NCBI RefSeq assembly: GCF_009766095.1
Contig: NZ_LMUD01000007.1
Location: 173,854-237,853 of the forward strand
Direction of reading: 5' to 3'
Length of the DNA: 64,000 nt
DNA from: Granulicella sp. S190
GTDB taxonomy: Bacteria > Acidobacteriota > Terriglobia > Terriglobales > Acidobacteriaceae
Position 1 is the stretch's first letter; each line of letters opens with the position of its first letter. The notes beneath the pieces were generated by a model, which was not told where the DNA came from, did not search any database, and worked only from the letters and a program-made list of their open reading frames with translations. Below, in pieces: positions 36,763-46,839 of this stretch. The position numbers and the translations under genes are program-made.

Positions 36763-38538
36763 TCACGGCTCCGAGATGATGGGAAACGGAGAGGGTGATG
36801 GCTGCGGGCCGAGAAAGGCAGGGCGGCGCAGGTTGGGGGAGGCGAAGGCGAGATCCCAGGCGGGAGAGCGGAGTTCCGGCATGGGCTTTGCGGCGAAGAG
36901 CTTGCGGCACTGGCGGGCGGTCCAGCGAGCCCACGTTTTTGATTTCTTGCGGCGGGCCGAGTCGGTGGAGATGCCGGTGCCGGCGTACATCTGGCGGTAG
37001 AGCTTGGAGAGGAACATGAAGGCGACGCGGGCGCGGAGGGTTGGGGTGCAGGCCGAGCGCTGCCAGATGGAAGACCAGTCGTAGAAGCGGTCCCAGACCT
37101 TTTGCGTGCGCTGGCTGATCTCCACGGAGCTCATGGTTGGGTGCGGGGTGAACATCTTGGGACGGATGGCGGTGGGAATAAGCCAGTAGCGGGTGATGGG
37201 GATGTCGCCGGTTGGGGTCGCGACGACTTCGGGGGCCTTGGCTTGCTCCTTCTCCCAGCGGTTGAAGTCGACGGTGCCGGGAAAGGGCGTCATCATGACG
37301 AACTGGGCGAAGGTGACGCCAGCTTTGAGGGCCATCTCGACGGTGGCGTCGAAGGTGGCGGGCTTGTCGGTCGGCAGGCCGAAGATGAAGGAGCCGAGGA
37401 CGTGGACGCCGTGCTTCTTGAACGTCTGAAGCTGGCGGGCGAGGGCTTCGCCGGAGTAGTTGAAGTCTTTGAAGACGGCCTTGAGGCCTTCGGGGGTGAC
37501 GGCTTCGACGCCAACGAGTGCGCCCTTGATGTTGGCCTTGCGCATGGCGTCAAGGTACTCGCCGTCTTCGCCGGCTTCCATGGTGATCTGGGTGAAGAAG
37601 ACCATGTCCTTGGGGAGCTTGGCGAGCTCGGCCATGAGGAGGAAGCGTTCGGCGCGAATGGCGGTCAGCTCTGCGAGTTTGGCTTCGTTGTTTTGCTCGC
37701 GTGCCAGACGGAGGTCGGTGAGGGTGACGGGGTAAAAATTGTCGTCGGCGAGGGCGATGAAGCGGAAGCCGATCTGGCGGAGGTTGACGATCTCGTCGAT
37801 GACGGACTGATGGGCGCGCTGACGAGGCTGCTGGCCGTCGGTGCGCCAGACGCTGCAGAAGGAGCAATGCTTAGGGCAGCCGCGAATGGTCTGGACGGAG
37901 GCCCACATGTACTTGTCGCGGGGCATGAGGTCCCAGCGGGCTGCGAGGAACTCTGTGCCGCCGATGCGTCCGCCGTCGTAGATCTGCTGGGTGGGTGCGC
38001 CGGCGAAGATCTCGGTAACGACCTGGCCCCAGGCGATGTCTCCGTCACCTTTGACGACGGCGTGGGCGTGGCCGCGTTCGAAGGCTTCCTCGGGAAAGAG
38101 GGTAGCGTGGATGCCGCCATAGACGACCCAGGCACCGCGTTCGCGGGCGATGCGGCCGACTTCGTAGCCGCGGAGAGCATTGCCGGTGTGGACGCTGATA
38201 CCGACGATGTCTCCTGGCTGGATGGATTCGGGGACGATTTGCTCGATGGATTCGTCGATGAGGAGTGGGTCGCCTGCGAGGGAAGGAGTAGCTGCGGCGA
38301 GAACGAAGAGCCAACGTGGGGTGATGACGGCGGTCCCAAAAGAGTTGTCGCTGGGATTTACGAGATGAACACTCAAGAATCCGACCTTTGCCTGGAGCAA
38401 GTGCGGTGGGTTCACAGAGTGTTTGAGAGTGGAACGAATCAGACCCAGCTGCGGCTGGGGGCCGAGTGCCGACCGGGAATATTCCCGTCGGACTATGTCG
38501 CCTATCATACATATCGCATGTGCAGGCTGACTAGACAT
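36763..38538 (-). CDS. B12-binding-type radical SAM protein
   Basis: The longest model has 591 residues. A Rossmann-like N-terminal domain ([20 protein letters not shown], then [16 protein letters not shown]) fits the cobalamin-binding type, but the DxHxxG base-off motif is not evident. The iron-sulfur triad is CPKHCSFC, at about residues 221, 225 and 228. A TIM-barrel region continues ([53 protein letters not shown]). The C-terminal segment (about 470-560) is a DUF4070-like extension. The first 50 residues show no similarity and the start may lie nearer [14 protein letters not shown], so the 5' end is uncertain. Reaction unknown; families of this type methylate or rearrange lipids and metabolites. 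Confidence 0.8.
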   Translation of the reverse strand: MSSQPAHAICMIGDIVRREYSRSALGPQPQLGLIRSTLKHSVNPPHLLQAKVGFLSVHLVNPSDNSFGTAVITPRWLFVLAAATPSLAGDPLLIDESIEQIVPESIQPGDIVGISVHTGNALRGYEVGRIARERGAWVVYGGIHATLFPEEAFERGHAHAVVKGDGDIAWGQVVTEIFAGAPTQQIYDGGRIGGTEFLAARWDLMPRDKYMWASVQTIRGCPKHCSFCSVWRTDGQQPRQRAHQSVIDEIVNLRQIGFRFIALADDNFYPVTLTDLRLAREQNNEAKLAELTAIRAERFLLMAELAKLPKDMVFFTQITMEAGEDGEYLDAMRKANIKGALVGVEAVTPEGLKAVFKDFNYSGEALARQLQTFKKHGVHVLGSFIFGLPTDKPATFDATVEMALKAGVTFAQFVMMTPFPGTVDFNRWEKEQAKAPEVVATPTGDIPITRYWLIPTAIRPKMFTPHPTMSSVEISQRTQKVWDRFYDWSSIWQRSACTPTLRARVAFMFLSKLYRQMYAGTGISTDSARRKKSKTWARWTARQCRKLFAAKPMPELRSPAWDLAFASPNLRRPAFLGPQPSPSPFPIISEP

Positions 38539-38564
38539 TTACAGTGTAAGGCCAGCGCGATAAA

Positions 38565-38578
38565 CGCACATTTGTGCG
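38565..38578. promoter_or_regulatory. Short palindrome in the sucC/radical-SAM divergent region
   Basis: CGCACA-TT-TGTGCG, an operator-like inverted repeat, 82 bases before sucC and 27 bases before the radical SAM start. Confidence 0.3.
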
Positions 38579-38586
38579 AGTTACGA

Positions 38587-38616
38587 TTGCGAGGCGTTAT
38601 GGCAGTCCGCTACACT
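38587..38616 (+). promoter_or_regulatory. Candidate sucC promoter
   Basis: TTGCGA at 38587-38592 and TACACT at 38611-38616, 18 bases apart, with the predicted start about 25 bases before ATG 38647. It is a pattern match only. Confidence 0.4.
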
Positions 38617-38646
38617 TCTCGCGCGAGCGTAATTCCAAAGGCATTC

Positions 38647-39825
38647 ATGAAAATTCACGAGTATCAGGCTAAAGAGATTCTGCGGAAGTACAGTGTGCCG
38701 GTTCCGGGCGGCGAGATGGCGACAACCCTGGAGCAGGCCGATGTCGCGGCGAAGAGCCTGTTTGGCGCGGGCAACAAGGTCGTGGTGGTGAAGGCGCAGA
38801 TCCATGCCGGTGGCCGAGGCAAAGGCGGCGGCGTGAAGCTGGCGAGGACGCTGGAAGAGGCGAATGCGGCTTCGAAGGCGATTCTGGGGATGCAGCTGGT
38901 GACGCACCAGACGGGACCTACCGGGCAGAAGGTGCAGAGGCTGCTGATCGAAGAGGGTTCGGCGATCGATCGCGAGCTTTACCTTGGGCTGGTGCTTGAC
39001 CGGGCTTCGGCGAAGGTGGTGTTTATGGCCTCGCAGTCGGGCGGGATGGAGATTGAAGAAGTCGCGCGTGCGACACCGGAGCTGATCTACAAGGAGTACA
39101 TCGATCCTGCGGTGGGATTTGCGCCGTATCAGGCGAGGAAGCTGGCGTTCAAGCTGGGGTTGAAGACGACGCAGATCAACGATGCTGTGAAGTTCATGAC
39201 GGGCTTATACAAAGCGTTTGTCGATACGGACTCGACGCTGATGGAGATCAATCCTTTCATTACGACGAAGGATGACAAGCTGCTGGCGCTCGATTGCAAG
39301 ATCAACTTTGACGACAACGCGATGTTTCGGCATAAGGATCTGAAGGAGCTTCGCGATCTGGCGGAGGAAGATCCGCTGGAGGTTGAGGCTTCGAAGTTTG
39401 CGCTCAACTACATCAAACTGGATGGCACGATCGCCTGCATGGTGAACGGCGCCGGGCTTGCGATGGCAACGATGGACATCATCCAGTACGCCGGTGGAAG
39501 CGCCGCTAACTTCCTTGATGTAGGTGGTGGTGCGAACCAGGAGCAGATTGAGAATGCGTTTGGGATTCTGCTGAGCGATCCGAATGTGAAGGCGATCTTC
39601 ATCAACATCTTCGGCGGAATCTTGCGCGTGGATGTGCTGGCTCAAGGCGTGGTGAACGCCGCCAAGAAGCTGGGTGTGAAGATACCGATCATTCTGCGGT
39701 TGGAGGGCACGAACGTGGAAGAGGGCCGGAAGATTCTGGCTGATTCAGGATTGAACTTTCAGGTGGGCCAGACGATGAAGGAAGCCGCGGATCTTGCTGT
39801 GGCTGCTGCGAAAGGTGGCAAGTAA
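38647..39825 (+). CDS. sucC: Succinyl-CoA synthetase (ADP-forming) subunit beta
   Basis: The product is 392 residues from ATG 38647; the open frame extends far upstream to 37102 but that part is antisense to the radical SAM gene. It begins [20 protein letters not shown], as in all bacterial SucC. The ATP-grasp signatures are [20 protein letters not shown] and [18 protein letters not shown]. The C-terminal CoA-ligase domain contains [19 protein letters not shown] and [18 protein letters not shown]. With SucD it makes ATP (or GTP) from succinyl-CoA in the TCA cycle. Its stop overlaps the sucD start by 1 base. Confidence 0.97.
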   Translation: MKIHEYQAKEILRKYSVPVPGGEMATTLEQADVAAKSLFGAGNKVVVVKAQIHAGGRGKGGGVKLARTLEEANAASKAILGMQLVTHQTGPTGQKVQRLLIEEGSAIDRELYLGLVLDRASAKVVFMASQSGGMEIEEVARATPELIYKEYIDPAVGFAPYQARKLAFKLGLKTTQINDAVKFMTGLYKAFVDTDSTLMEINPFITTKDDKLLALDCKINFDDNAMFRHKDLKELRDLAEEDPLEVEASKFALNYIKLDGTIACMVNGAGLAMATMDIIQYAGGSAANFLDVGGGANQEQIENAFGILLSDPNVKAIFINIFGGILRVDVLAQGVVNAAKKLGVKIPIILRLEGTNVEEGRKILADSGLNFQVGQTMKEAADLAVAAAKGGK

Positions 39826-40700
39826 TGGCAGTACTGGTTGATAAGAATACGCGGCTGATTGTGCAGGGGATTACGGGGCGTGAAGGGACTTTTCACGCGA
39901 AGGGCTGCGCGGAATATGGCACGAACGTTGTGGGCGGAGTGACGCCGGGTAAGGGTGGGACCACGCATGAGGGTTGGCCCGTGTTCAACACCGTGGAAGA
40001 AGCGGTGAAGGAGACGGGCGCGAATGTGTCGGTGATCTTTGTGCCGCCGCCGTTTGCCGCGGATGGGATTCTGGAGGCTTCGGCTGCGGGAGTTCCGCTG
40101 GTGATCTGCATCACCGAGGGGATTCCTGTGCTCGACATGGTGAAGGTATGGGAGTTTGTGAAAGGAACGAAGACGCGGCTGATCGGGCCTAACTGTCCGG
40201 GGGTCATTTCGCCGGGCAAGGCGAAGGTCGGGATCATGCCGGGGCGGATTCATAAGGAAGGCTCGGTGGGGATTGTATCGAAGTCAGGGACGCTAACTTA
40301 CGAGGCCGTGTACCAGTTGACGACGCGTGGAATTGGTCAGTCGACGGCGATTGGGATTGGGGGCGATCCGATTATCGGGACGACTCATATCGATGCGCTG
40401 AAGCTGCTGAATGAGGATCCGGAGACCGAGGCGATCATCATGATCGGCGAGATCGGGGGCTCGGCGGAAGAGGCTGCGGCGAAGTACATCAAGGAGCATG
40501 TGAAGAAGCCGGTGGTTGGTTTTATCGCCGGGCAGACGGCTCCTCCGGGACGTCGGATGGGCCATGCCGGGGCGATCATCTCTGGCGGTGAAGGAACGGC
40601 TGCGGAGAAGATGAAGGCGATGACCGAGGCTGGGATTACGGTGGTGAAGTCTCCGTCGGAGATTGGCGAGGCGATGGCACGGGTGCTGGGGAAGGCTTAG
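39825..40700 (+). CDS. sucD: Succinyl-CoA synthetase (ADP-forming) subunit alpha
   Basis: The 291-residue subunit has the CoA-binding Rossmann domain ([20 protein letters not shown], then [15 protein letters not shown]). The phosphohistidine loop lies in [20 protein letters not shown], with the active-site His in [21 protein letters not shown] is the other conserved element. Start ATG is read in the TAATG overlap with sucC, so translation is coupled. A bidirectional terminator follows. Confidence 0.97.
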   Translation: MAVLVDKNTRLIVQGITGREGTFHAKGCAEYGTNVVGGVTPGKGGTTHEGWPVFNTVEEAVKETGANVSVIFVPPPFAADGILEASAAGVPLVICITEGIPVLDMVKVWEFVKGTKTRLIGPNCPGVISPGKAKVGIMPGRIHKEGSVGIVSKSGTLTYEAVYQLTTRGIGQSTAIGIGGDPIIGTTHIDALKLLNEDPETEAIIMIGEIGGSAEEAAAKYIKEHVKKPVVGFIAGQTAPPGRRMGHAGAIISGGEGTAAEKMKAMTEAGITVVKSPSEIGEAMARVLGKA

Positions 40701-40738
40701 AGCTGTGGCTTGCATGGAATAACAACAAGAAGCAAAAG

Positions 40739-40773
40739 AAAGAGGCCGCAGAGTAATTGCTCTGCGCCTCTTT
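40739..40773. terminator. Bidirectional terminator between sucD and the M16 peptidase
   Basis: AAAGAGG-C-CGCAGAG pairs with CTCTGCG-CCTCTTT around a 6-base loop, with one bulged C. T-rich sequence follows on the plus strand (CTTTGTTTG) and on the minus strand (CTTTTGCTTC), so it can end both convergent transcripts. Confidence 0.85.
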
Positions 40774-40790
40774 CTTTGTTTGGGTGAAGT

Positions 40791-43631
40791 TTATTTGACG
40801 GGATTGCCGGTGGTATCGCGGTACTCGATAGGCCCGAGGTTGAGCTCCTTCAGGCCTGGCTCGATCTTGGCGCGGTCGCCTACAGCCATCACGATCAGTT
40901 GGTCGGGGTGGATGTCGGTTTGGGCGGCCTTCGAGACCTCTGCCGGTGTGACGGCTTCGTACTGAGCAGGGAGTTTGGCGAAGTAGTCGAGCGGCAGACC
41001 ATAGATGAACAGTTGACGGAGGCCGCCGATGGAGGCCTTCGTGGTCTCGAAGTCTCCGGGGAGAGAGTGGAGGAGCGAGTCTTTCGCGAGCTTGAGTTCT
41101 GTCTCGGTGGGAGGCTCGGTGCGGATGCGGTTGAGCTCGAGCATAAGCTGTTTGGCGGCGGGAGCGGTGACGTCGGTACGGACCTGGGCGCCGCTGTAGA
41201 AGGGGCCTCCGGTGCGGTAGTAGAAGAAGCCTGAGGTGGCTCCGTAGGTGTAGCCGTGCTCCTCGCGGAGGTTCATGTTGATGCGGCTGGCGAAGAGGCC
41301 GCCGAGGACGTTGTTCAGGATCTGGACCGCAGGGTAGTCCGGCGTGGTGCGGGGAAGGCCGAGACCGAAGGCGAAGAGGGCGGTCTGAGGAGCGCCGGGC
41401 TTATCTACGATGACGATCTTGAGTGTGGGTGGCGCGGGCGCGGGCGGAACCGAGACGGTTGTGGCCGCGGCTCCGGTCCAGCCTTTGAAGTACTTCTCGG
41501 CGAGGTGTTTCACCTCAGACTCGTTGACGTCGCCGGCGAGGATGAGAGCTGAGTCCTTCGGTCCGTAGTGCGACTGCCAGAAGTTGGTGATGTCGTCACG
41601 GGTGATGGCTTTGGTGCCGTCGGTGTTGCCGATGGTGCGGATGCCGTAGGGGTGGTCGCCGTAGAGGGTGCGGAAGCCTACACGCAGGACGGAGGCAACC
41701 GGTTGATCGCCCTCCTGCAGGATGGCTACCAGGCGTTGTTTGCGGATACGCTCGACCTCTTCGGGGGCGAAGGCGGGATGCTCGACGACGTCGGAGATGA
41801 GATCAAGACCAGCTTCGGTGTTGTTGCTGAGAGCGTTGACGCTGGTGTGGGCGCTGTCGACTTCTGCGGTGGAGGTAAGGGTGGTGCCGATCTGTTCGGC
41901 GTCGTCTGCGAGGACGGTGGCGGAGCGCTGCTTTGTTCCTTCGGTGAGCAGGCGGGCGGTAAAGCCGGCGAGGCCAGCTTTGGCAACGGTGTCGGACTCG
42001 CTGCCTGCGCGAGACACGACTGCAGCACTGTAGACAGGCAGAGAGTGATCCTCAAGCAGATAGACCTGAAGGCCGTTAGCGAGGGTGAAGGTCTTGGGAA
42101 CGGGGAGATGGAAGGCGGTGGTTGGGCCGGCTGCGGGTATGGTCTTACGCCAGTTCTGCTGCTCTTCAAACTGCGGGGCGTAAGGCGGAGTCAGCTTCGC
42201 ATCGGCGTCGGTGTTGTCGGGGCTGCGGGGAACATCGTCAACGACCTTCTTACCTTGGATGCAGCTAACGACGACGCTCTGATCTTTGCCGAGGTACTGG
42301 CTGGCCGTCTGCTTGACGGAGGCGATGGTGGCGGCCTGATAGCGGGCGATGTCCTTGGGCAGGTAGCCGGGATCGCCGAGGAACTGGTTGTAACGGTCGA
42401 GGGTGTCGGCGACACCGCCGAAGCCGCCGAGACGCTGCAGGCCGGTGATCTTGGCGGTGACGTCGACGGTGCGAGCGCGATCGAGCTCCGCTTGGGTAGG
42501 GCCGTCGGTCTGGAGACTGGCTACTTCTTTCCAGAGTGCTGCTTCGAGCGTGTCGAGAGAGACGCCGGGTTTGGCGGTGAGATCGCACTGGGCGATGGAG
42601 CGTAGCTTCAGGGTGTTGAGATTGCAGGTGACGGTCTGGGCGACCTGCTGTTCGTAGACGAGCTTGCGGTAGAGGCGGCTCGCCTTGCCGCCGCCGAGGA
42701 TGTGAGCGAGGAGGTCGGTCTCAGCATCGCCCGGTGTGAAGACAGAAGGAGTGAGCCATGCGACGGAGAGACGCGGAAGTTGAACGGTGTCGGTGACAGT
42801 GGCGCGTTTTTGCACGGTGATGGGTGGGGTCGTAACGGAGACCGGTTCGACGGCTGGGCCCTCTGGAATAGGGCCGAAGTATTTGGTGAGTAGAGCTTTC
42901 AGTTTTGCGGGATCGAAGTCTCCGGCGATAGCAATGCTGGCGTTGTTGGGGGTGTAGAAGTGCTGGTGGAAGTCGCGGATGTCGTTGATGCGTGCGGCTT
43001 CGATATCGGCGTGGGAGCCGATGACAGAGGCGTAGTAAGGATGCTCTTTGGGGAAGAGCATATGGTAGATCTGCTCGTCGCCGAGAGCGTAGGGCGTGCC
43101 TTCGCCCTGACGGCGCTCGTTGCGGACGACGTCACGCTGGTTGGTCAGCTTGGTGCGGTCGAGGCCTTCGAGGAGAAAGCCCATGCGATCACTCTCAAGC
43201 CAGAGCCCGAGCTCAAGCTGGTTGCTGGGCAGGGTCTCGAAGTAGTTGGTGCGGTCGAAGTCGGTGGTGCCGTTGATATCGGTGGCACCCGCGCCCTCGA
43301 GATATTTGAAGTGGGCTTTTTCGCCGACGTGCTCGGAGCCTTCGAACATCATGTGCTCGAAGAGGTGGGCGAAGCCGGTGCGGCCGGCGCGCTCGTTGAG
43401 CGGACCGACGTGATACCAGAGGTCGATGGCGACGAGAGGGAGACGATGGTCTTCGTGGGTGAGGACGACGAGGCCGTTGGGCAGGGTGTACTTTTCGTAC
43501 TTCAACTCGGGAAGCTTGAGCGGCTTGGCGGCCGGAAGATCGTCCGCGACAACTACCATCGGAGCAGTAGTGAGTCCGCATAGAAGAGCTGCGGCGGCAA
43601 ACTTTTTAAAGGAAAACAGCGAAGCTTTCAT
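40791..43631 (-). CDS. Exported M16 family zinc metallopeptidase (two-domain)
   Basis: The product is 946 residues from ATG 43631, which has GGAGAAAAG directly upstream and a signal peptide (MKASLFSFKKFAAAALLCGL, ending VVVA). The inverted zinc motif HLFEH is at residues about 89-93 (FAHLFEHMMFEGSE). The third ligand Glu is in RDVVRNERRQG about 76 residues later. The second half repeats the fold without a zinc site: FTLANGLQVYLLEDHSLPVY and RINMNLREEHGYTYGATSGF, with the Arg/Tyr pair that binds substrate in the partner domain. The architecture matches pitrilysin/PqqL-like enzymes. It probably degrades peptides in the periplasm. It diverges from the esterase-like gene. Confidence 0.93.
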   Translation of the reverse strand: MKASLFSFKKFAAAALLCGLTTAPMVVVADDLPAAKPLKLPELKYEKYTLPNGLVVLTHEDHRLPLVAIDLWYHVGPLNERAGRTGFAHLFEHMMFEGSEHVGEKAHFKYLEGAGATDINGTTDFDRTNYFETLPSNQLELGLWLESDRMGFLLEGLDRTKLTNQRDVVRNERRQGEGTPYALGDEQIYHMLFPKEHPYYASVIGSHADIEAARINDIRDFHQHFYTPNNASIAIAGDFDPAKLKALLTKYFGPIPEGPAVEPVSVTTPPITVQKRATVTDTVQLPRLSVAWLTPSVFTPGDAETDLLAHILGGGKASRLYRKLVYEQQVAQTVTCNLNTLKLRSIAQCDLTAKPGVSLDTLEAALWKEVASLQTDGPTQAELDRARTVDVTAKITGLQRLGGFGGVADTLDRYNQFLGDPGYLPKDIARYQAATIASVKQTASQYLGKDQSVVVSCIQGKKVVDDVPRSPDNTDADAKLTPPYAPQFEEQQNWRKTIPAAGPTTAFHLPVPKTFTLANGLQVYLLEDHSLPVYSAAVVSRAGSESDTVAKAGLAGFTARLLTEGTKQRSATVLADDAEQIGTTLTSTAEVDSAHTSVNALSNNTEAGLDLISDVVEHPAFAPEEVERIRKQRLVAILQEGDQPVASVLRVGFRTLYGDHPYGIRTIGNTDGTKAITRDDITNFWQSHYGPKDSALILAGDVNESEVKHLAEKYFKGWTGAAATTVSVPPAPAPPTLKIVIVDKPGAPQTALFAFGLGLPRTTPDYPAVQILNNVLGGLFASRINMNLREEHGYTYGATSGFFYYRTGGPFYSGAQVRTDVTAPAAKQLMLELNRIRTEPPTETELKLAKDSLLHSLPGDFETTKASIGGLRQLFIYGLPLDYFAKLPAQYEAVTPAEVSKAAQTDIHPDQLIVMAVGDRAKIEPGLKELNLGPIEYRDTTGNPVK

Positions 43632-43776
43632 CTTTTCTCCACGGAGGCCCGGCCAGGTCTTGAGAGAGTGCCTGCATACTCGAATAAAAACGGTGAGAGG
43701 ATGATACCAACGTGGCGGGTGGAGTGGCCTGAGGATGTTTGCGGTTTCTTGAGACGCAGGTTTGTATACTGCCCCC

Positions 43777-45543
43777 ATGCGTCCCTTTTCGTTCTCCTGT
43801 GTCCTAACGTTGGCTGCGGCCTGTGTGATCGTTCTGCATGCCGAGGCTGGAAGCGCTCAAACTGGTGTCCAGACCGGTGTTCAGGCAGTCTCGGTGTCCT
43901 TTCCTGCTGCGCGGTCGGCGAAGCCATTGGATGGACGGCTGTTGCTTCTGCTTTCGAACGACCCTTCGGAGGAGCCGCGTATGCAGATCGACGATACGCC
44001 GCGGAGCCAGATTGTCTTCGGCGTGACAGTCGATGGGCTGAAGCCGGGGCAGAGCGTTGCGGTGGATGAGAAGGCTGCGGGATATCCGGTGAGGAGTTTG
44101 AAGGAGGTTCCTGCTGGCGACTATACGGTGCAGGCAGTGCTCGATGTGTATGAGACCTTCCATCGTGCGGACGGTAAGACGATCAAGCTGTCGCCGGACC
44201 GTGGCGAAGGGAAGCATTGGAATCTGGCGCCGGGCAATCTGTACAGCAAACCGGTGAAGGCCCATGTTGGGCCGAGCGGCGCGCCGATCGTGATCTCGCT
44301 GGACCAGGTGATCCCTCCAATTGTGCCTGAAGCAGATACAAAATATGTTCGGCATATCAAGATTCAGAGCGCGCTGCTGACGAAGTTCTGGGGGACGCCT
44401 ACGTTTTTGAGTGCGGTGGTGCTGGTGCCGGAGGGGTTTGACGAGCATACGGAGGCGCACTACCCACTGATGATCTTTCACGATCATTTCGTGACGGGAT
44501 TCGATGACTTTAGGACCACGCCGCCTGATCCGAATCTGAAGCCGAACTACTCGGAGCGATTTCATCTTGAAGGGTACAACCGGATTCAGCAGGAGGAGGC
44601 GTACAAGGAGTACCAGCAATGGAGCGGGCCGAAGTTTCCGCGCGTGCTGGTGATGAAGATTCAACATGCGAATCCTTACTACGACGACTCGTATGCGGTG
44701 AACTCCGCGAACCTGGGGCCGTATGGCGATGCAATCGAGACGGAGCTGGTTCCGGCGGTGGAGAAGCAGTTTCGCGGGATCGGGCAGAGCTGGGCGCGGT
44801 TTATGTATGGCGGATCGACGGGCGGATGGGAGTCGCTGGCGGTGCAGATCTTCTATCCCGATCACTACAACGGCGCTTATGTCGCGTGTCCGGATCCGGT
44901 GGATTTTCACGCTTACATGTCGCGGGATCTCTACAAGGACGACAACATGTTCTATCTGCAGGGGGCGAACAAGCGGGTGGAGCAGCCCGCGATGCGGAAC
45001 TACCTGGGGCAGACTCTGATCTCGATGCGGGACAATATTGCATACGAGGCGGCGCTGGGGGACCACGGGCGGTCGGGCGATCAGTTCGACATCTGGCAGG
45101 CGGTTTACTCCCCGCAGGGAAAAGATGGATATCCGGAGCCGATCTTCGACAAGGAGACCGGGGAGATCGATCATAAAGTGGCGGAGTATTGGAAGGAGCA
45201 CTACGACCTGAACGCGAAGCTGCAACGGGACTGGGCGACGCTGGGACCAAAGCTGCAGGGCAAGATCCATCTCTATGTGGGCAGCGACGACACGTATTTT
45301 TTGAACGATGCCGTCTACCTGATGGAGGATTTTCTGAAGACCACGGGAACCGCAGGGCATGGCGTGCCGTATGACGGCGAGGTGTTGTATGGGCCGCGCG
45401 CGGAGCACTGCTGGAATGGGGATCCGACGCTGCCCAATGCTTACTCGCGGCTGCACTACAACACGATGTACCTGCCGAAGATCATGGATCGTATTGCGAA
45501 GACCGCGCCTGCCGGGGCGGATGTGACGAGCTGGCGGTACTAG
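43777..45543 (+). CDS. Exported esterase-like alpha/beta-hydrolase
   Basis: The product is 588 residues from ATG 43777; the annotated longer start would be TTG. The signal peptide is MRPFSFSCVLTLAAACVIVL, ending GSAQ. Residues about 45-180 form a beta-rich N-terminal domain (RMQIDDTPRSQIVFGVTVDG). A hydrolase-like domain follows: VVLVPEGFDEHTEAHYPLMI, then the nucleophile elbow YGGSTGGWES (Ser347), ADHCWNGD-like EHCWNGDPTLPNAYS with a possible catalytic His, and VGSDDTYFL with an Asp. The D-type acid and His are judged from position only. No closer family name can be given; Feruloyl-esterase/Fes-like hydrolases are the nearest idea. Confidence 0.75.
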   Translation: MRPFSFSCVLTLAAACVIVLHAEAGSAQTGVQTGVQAVSVSFPAARSAKPLDGRLLLLLSNDPSEEPRMQIDDTPRSQIVFGVTVDGLKPGQSVAVDEKAAGYPVRSLKEVPAGDYTVQAVLDVYETFHRADGKTIKLSPDRGEGKHWNLAPGNLYSKPVKAHVGPSGAPIVISLDQVIPPIVPEADTKYVRHIKIQSALLTKFWGTPTFLSAVVLVPEGFDEHTEAHYPLMIFHDHFVTGFDDFRTTPPDPNLKPNYSERFHLEGYNRIQQEEAYKEYQQWSGPKFPRVLVMKIQHANPYYDDSYAVNSANLGPYGDAIETELVPAVEKQFRGIGQSWARFMYGGSTGGWESLAVQIFYPDHYNGAYVACPDPVDFHAYMSRDLYKDDNMFYLQGANKRVEQPAMRNYLGQTLISMRDNIAYEAALGDHGRSGDQFDIWQAVYSPQGKDGYPEPIFDKETGEIDHKVAEYWKEHYDLNAKLQRDWATLGPKLQGKIHLYVGSDDTYFLNDAVYLMEDFLKTTGTAGHGVPYDGEVLYGPRAEHCWNGDPTLPNAYSRLHYNTMYLPKIMDRIAKTAPAGADVTSWRY

Positions 45544-45809
45544 AATCGATAAGTAGTGAGAAGGCGGTGGAGTGGAAGGTCGCGGATCGGCGGCCTTGCG
45601 GAACCAATACAGGAGGTTGGAGTTTTTTGGATTCAAGGAAAGAAGTAGGTCTTTCTTTGTCTGAAATCAACTTTTTGCCGCGAAAAATTGAATTGCGAAC
45701 AAATAAGTCGAAACAGAAACCTCCAGGATGCATCCAATCCAAACGACGGTGAGAGACACTCTTTGAGGCACGCCGTAGGTAGCGACTATTAAACTTCAGG
45801 GGACCAGAC
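45544..45809. other. Intergenic region, no gene seen
   Basis: About 265 bases between the esterase-like gene and egtD. CAGGGG lies eight bases before the egtD GTG. Nothing else is evident. Confidence 0.4.
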
Positions 45810-46838
45810 GTGCCATCTATTACCTTTGCTCCAGACGCACCGATTACAAGTACCTCCGATGCGATCGCTCAGGAGGCGCGAGCCGGTCTTAACGCTACGC
45901 CTAAGACTCTTTCGCCGTGGCTCTTTTACGACGAGGCGGGTTCGCATCTTTTCGAGCAGATAACCGAGCTGCCCGAGTACTACCTTACTCGGACAGAGCG
46001 TGGAATCTTCGCCGCAAATGCTGAGGGGATTCTGCGAGAGGCGGCGCTGGGGCAGGGGCCGAGTGGCAAGCTCACGCTCATCGAGCTGGGCGCAGGCACG
46101 GCGACCAAGACGGGCATTCTGCTAACGGAGGCGGTCCGGCAGCAGGGAAGCGTGGTGTATCAGCCCGTCGATGTCTCCGAGACCGCTCTTGATGAGGCGA
46201 CGGAAAATATTCTGGCGAACATCCCCGGCGTAACGGTCCGCTCCCAGGTTGCGGACTACACCCGCGAAGCTCTTCCTCTCAATCGGCTTGTCGAGACGCG
46301 CACGCTGGCGCTCTACATCGGCTCCAGTATCGGGAACTTCACGCCGGAAGATGCGAGAGATGTTCTGCGAAATCTTCGCGCTCAGTTGCTTCCCGGCGAT
46401 GCGCTTCTCCTGGGCACGGACCTTGCGCCCGGCAACGGCTCCAGCAAAACTATAGCTGCGTTGCTTGCTGCCTATGACGACGCTGCAGGAGTGACTGCTG
46501 CCTTCAACCTGAACGTACTGACGCGGCTCAACCGGGATCTTGGCGCCGACTTCTCGCCCGCGAACTTTCGCCACCGGGCTTGCTGGAATCCGACACAGTC
46601 CCGCATTGAGATGCATCTGGAGTCGCTGCTTGCGCAGCGCGTTCATATCCCCGCCAATGCAAGCGGTGGAGCGCTCACGATCCACTTCGAGGCGGGCGAG
46701 AGTATTCACACCGAAAACAGTTACAAATTTACTTCGACTGCAGTGGAAGCTCTTCTTGCGTCCGCCGGGTTCAAGAAGACGAGATCCTGGCAGGATTCGC
46801 AGCATCTCTTCGCGGTGACGCTGGCGACTGCGGTTTGA
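45810..46838 (+). CDS. egtD: L-histidine N-alpha-methyltransferase
   Basis: This 342-residue SAM-dependent enzyme trimethylates histidine to hercynine, the first step of ergothioneine synthesis. Family features are LSPWLFYDEAGSHLFEQITE, PEYYLTRTERGI, the SAM loop LIELGAGTATKT, and LYIGSSIGNFTPEDA. NPTQSRIEMHL and the C-terminal IHTENSYKFT also match EgtD. The start is GTG, with CAGGGG upstream. No egtB (sulfoxide synthase) or egtC is in the window, so any partner lies elsewhere. The gene converges with moaC, whose stop is one base from its own. Confidence 0.93.
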   Translation: MPSITFAPDAPITSTSDAIAQEARAGLNATPKTLSPWLFYDEAGSHLFEQITELPEYYLTRTERGIFAANAEGILREAALGQGPSGKLTLIELGAGTATKTGILLTEAVRQQGSVVYQPVDVSETALDEATENILANIPGVTVRSQVADYTREALPLNRLVETRTLALYIGSSIGNFTPEDARDVLRNLRAQLLPGDALLLGTDLAPGNGSSKTIAALLAAYDDAAGVTAAFNLNVLTRLNRDLGADFSPANFRHRACWNPTQSRIEMHLESLLAQRVHIPANASGGALTIHFEAGESIHTENSYKFTSTAVEALLASAGFKKTRSWQDSQHLFAVTLATAV

Positions 46839-46839
46839 G

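Noticed and set aside
37102-38646. Very long upstream open frame in front of sucC (giving a 907-residue protein)
   Set aside because: It is antisense to the radical SAM gene in every codon, is acidic and low-complexity, and family alignment puts the SucC start at 38647.
40791-43778. Longer start for the M16 peptidase at 43778
   Set aside because: The extra 49 residues overlap the divergent promoter region, while ATG 43631 has a strong ribosome binding site and a signal peptide.
43804-45636. 610-codon minus-strand open frame opposite the esterase-like gene
   Set aside because: Composition (Arg/His/Leu-rich, no domain) is that of an antisense shadow; the plus-strand frame has a signal peptide and hydrolase motifs.
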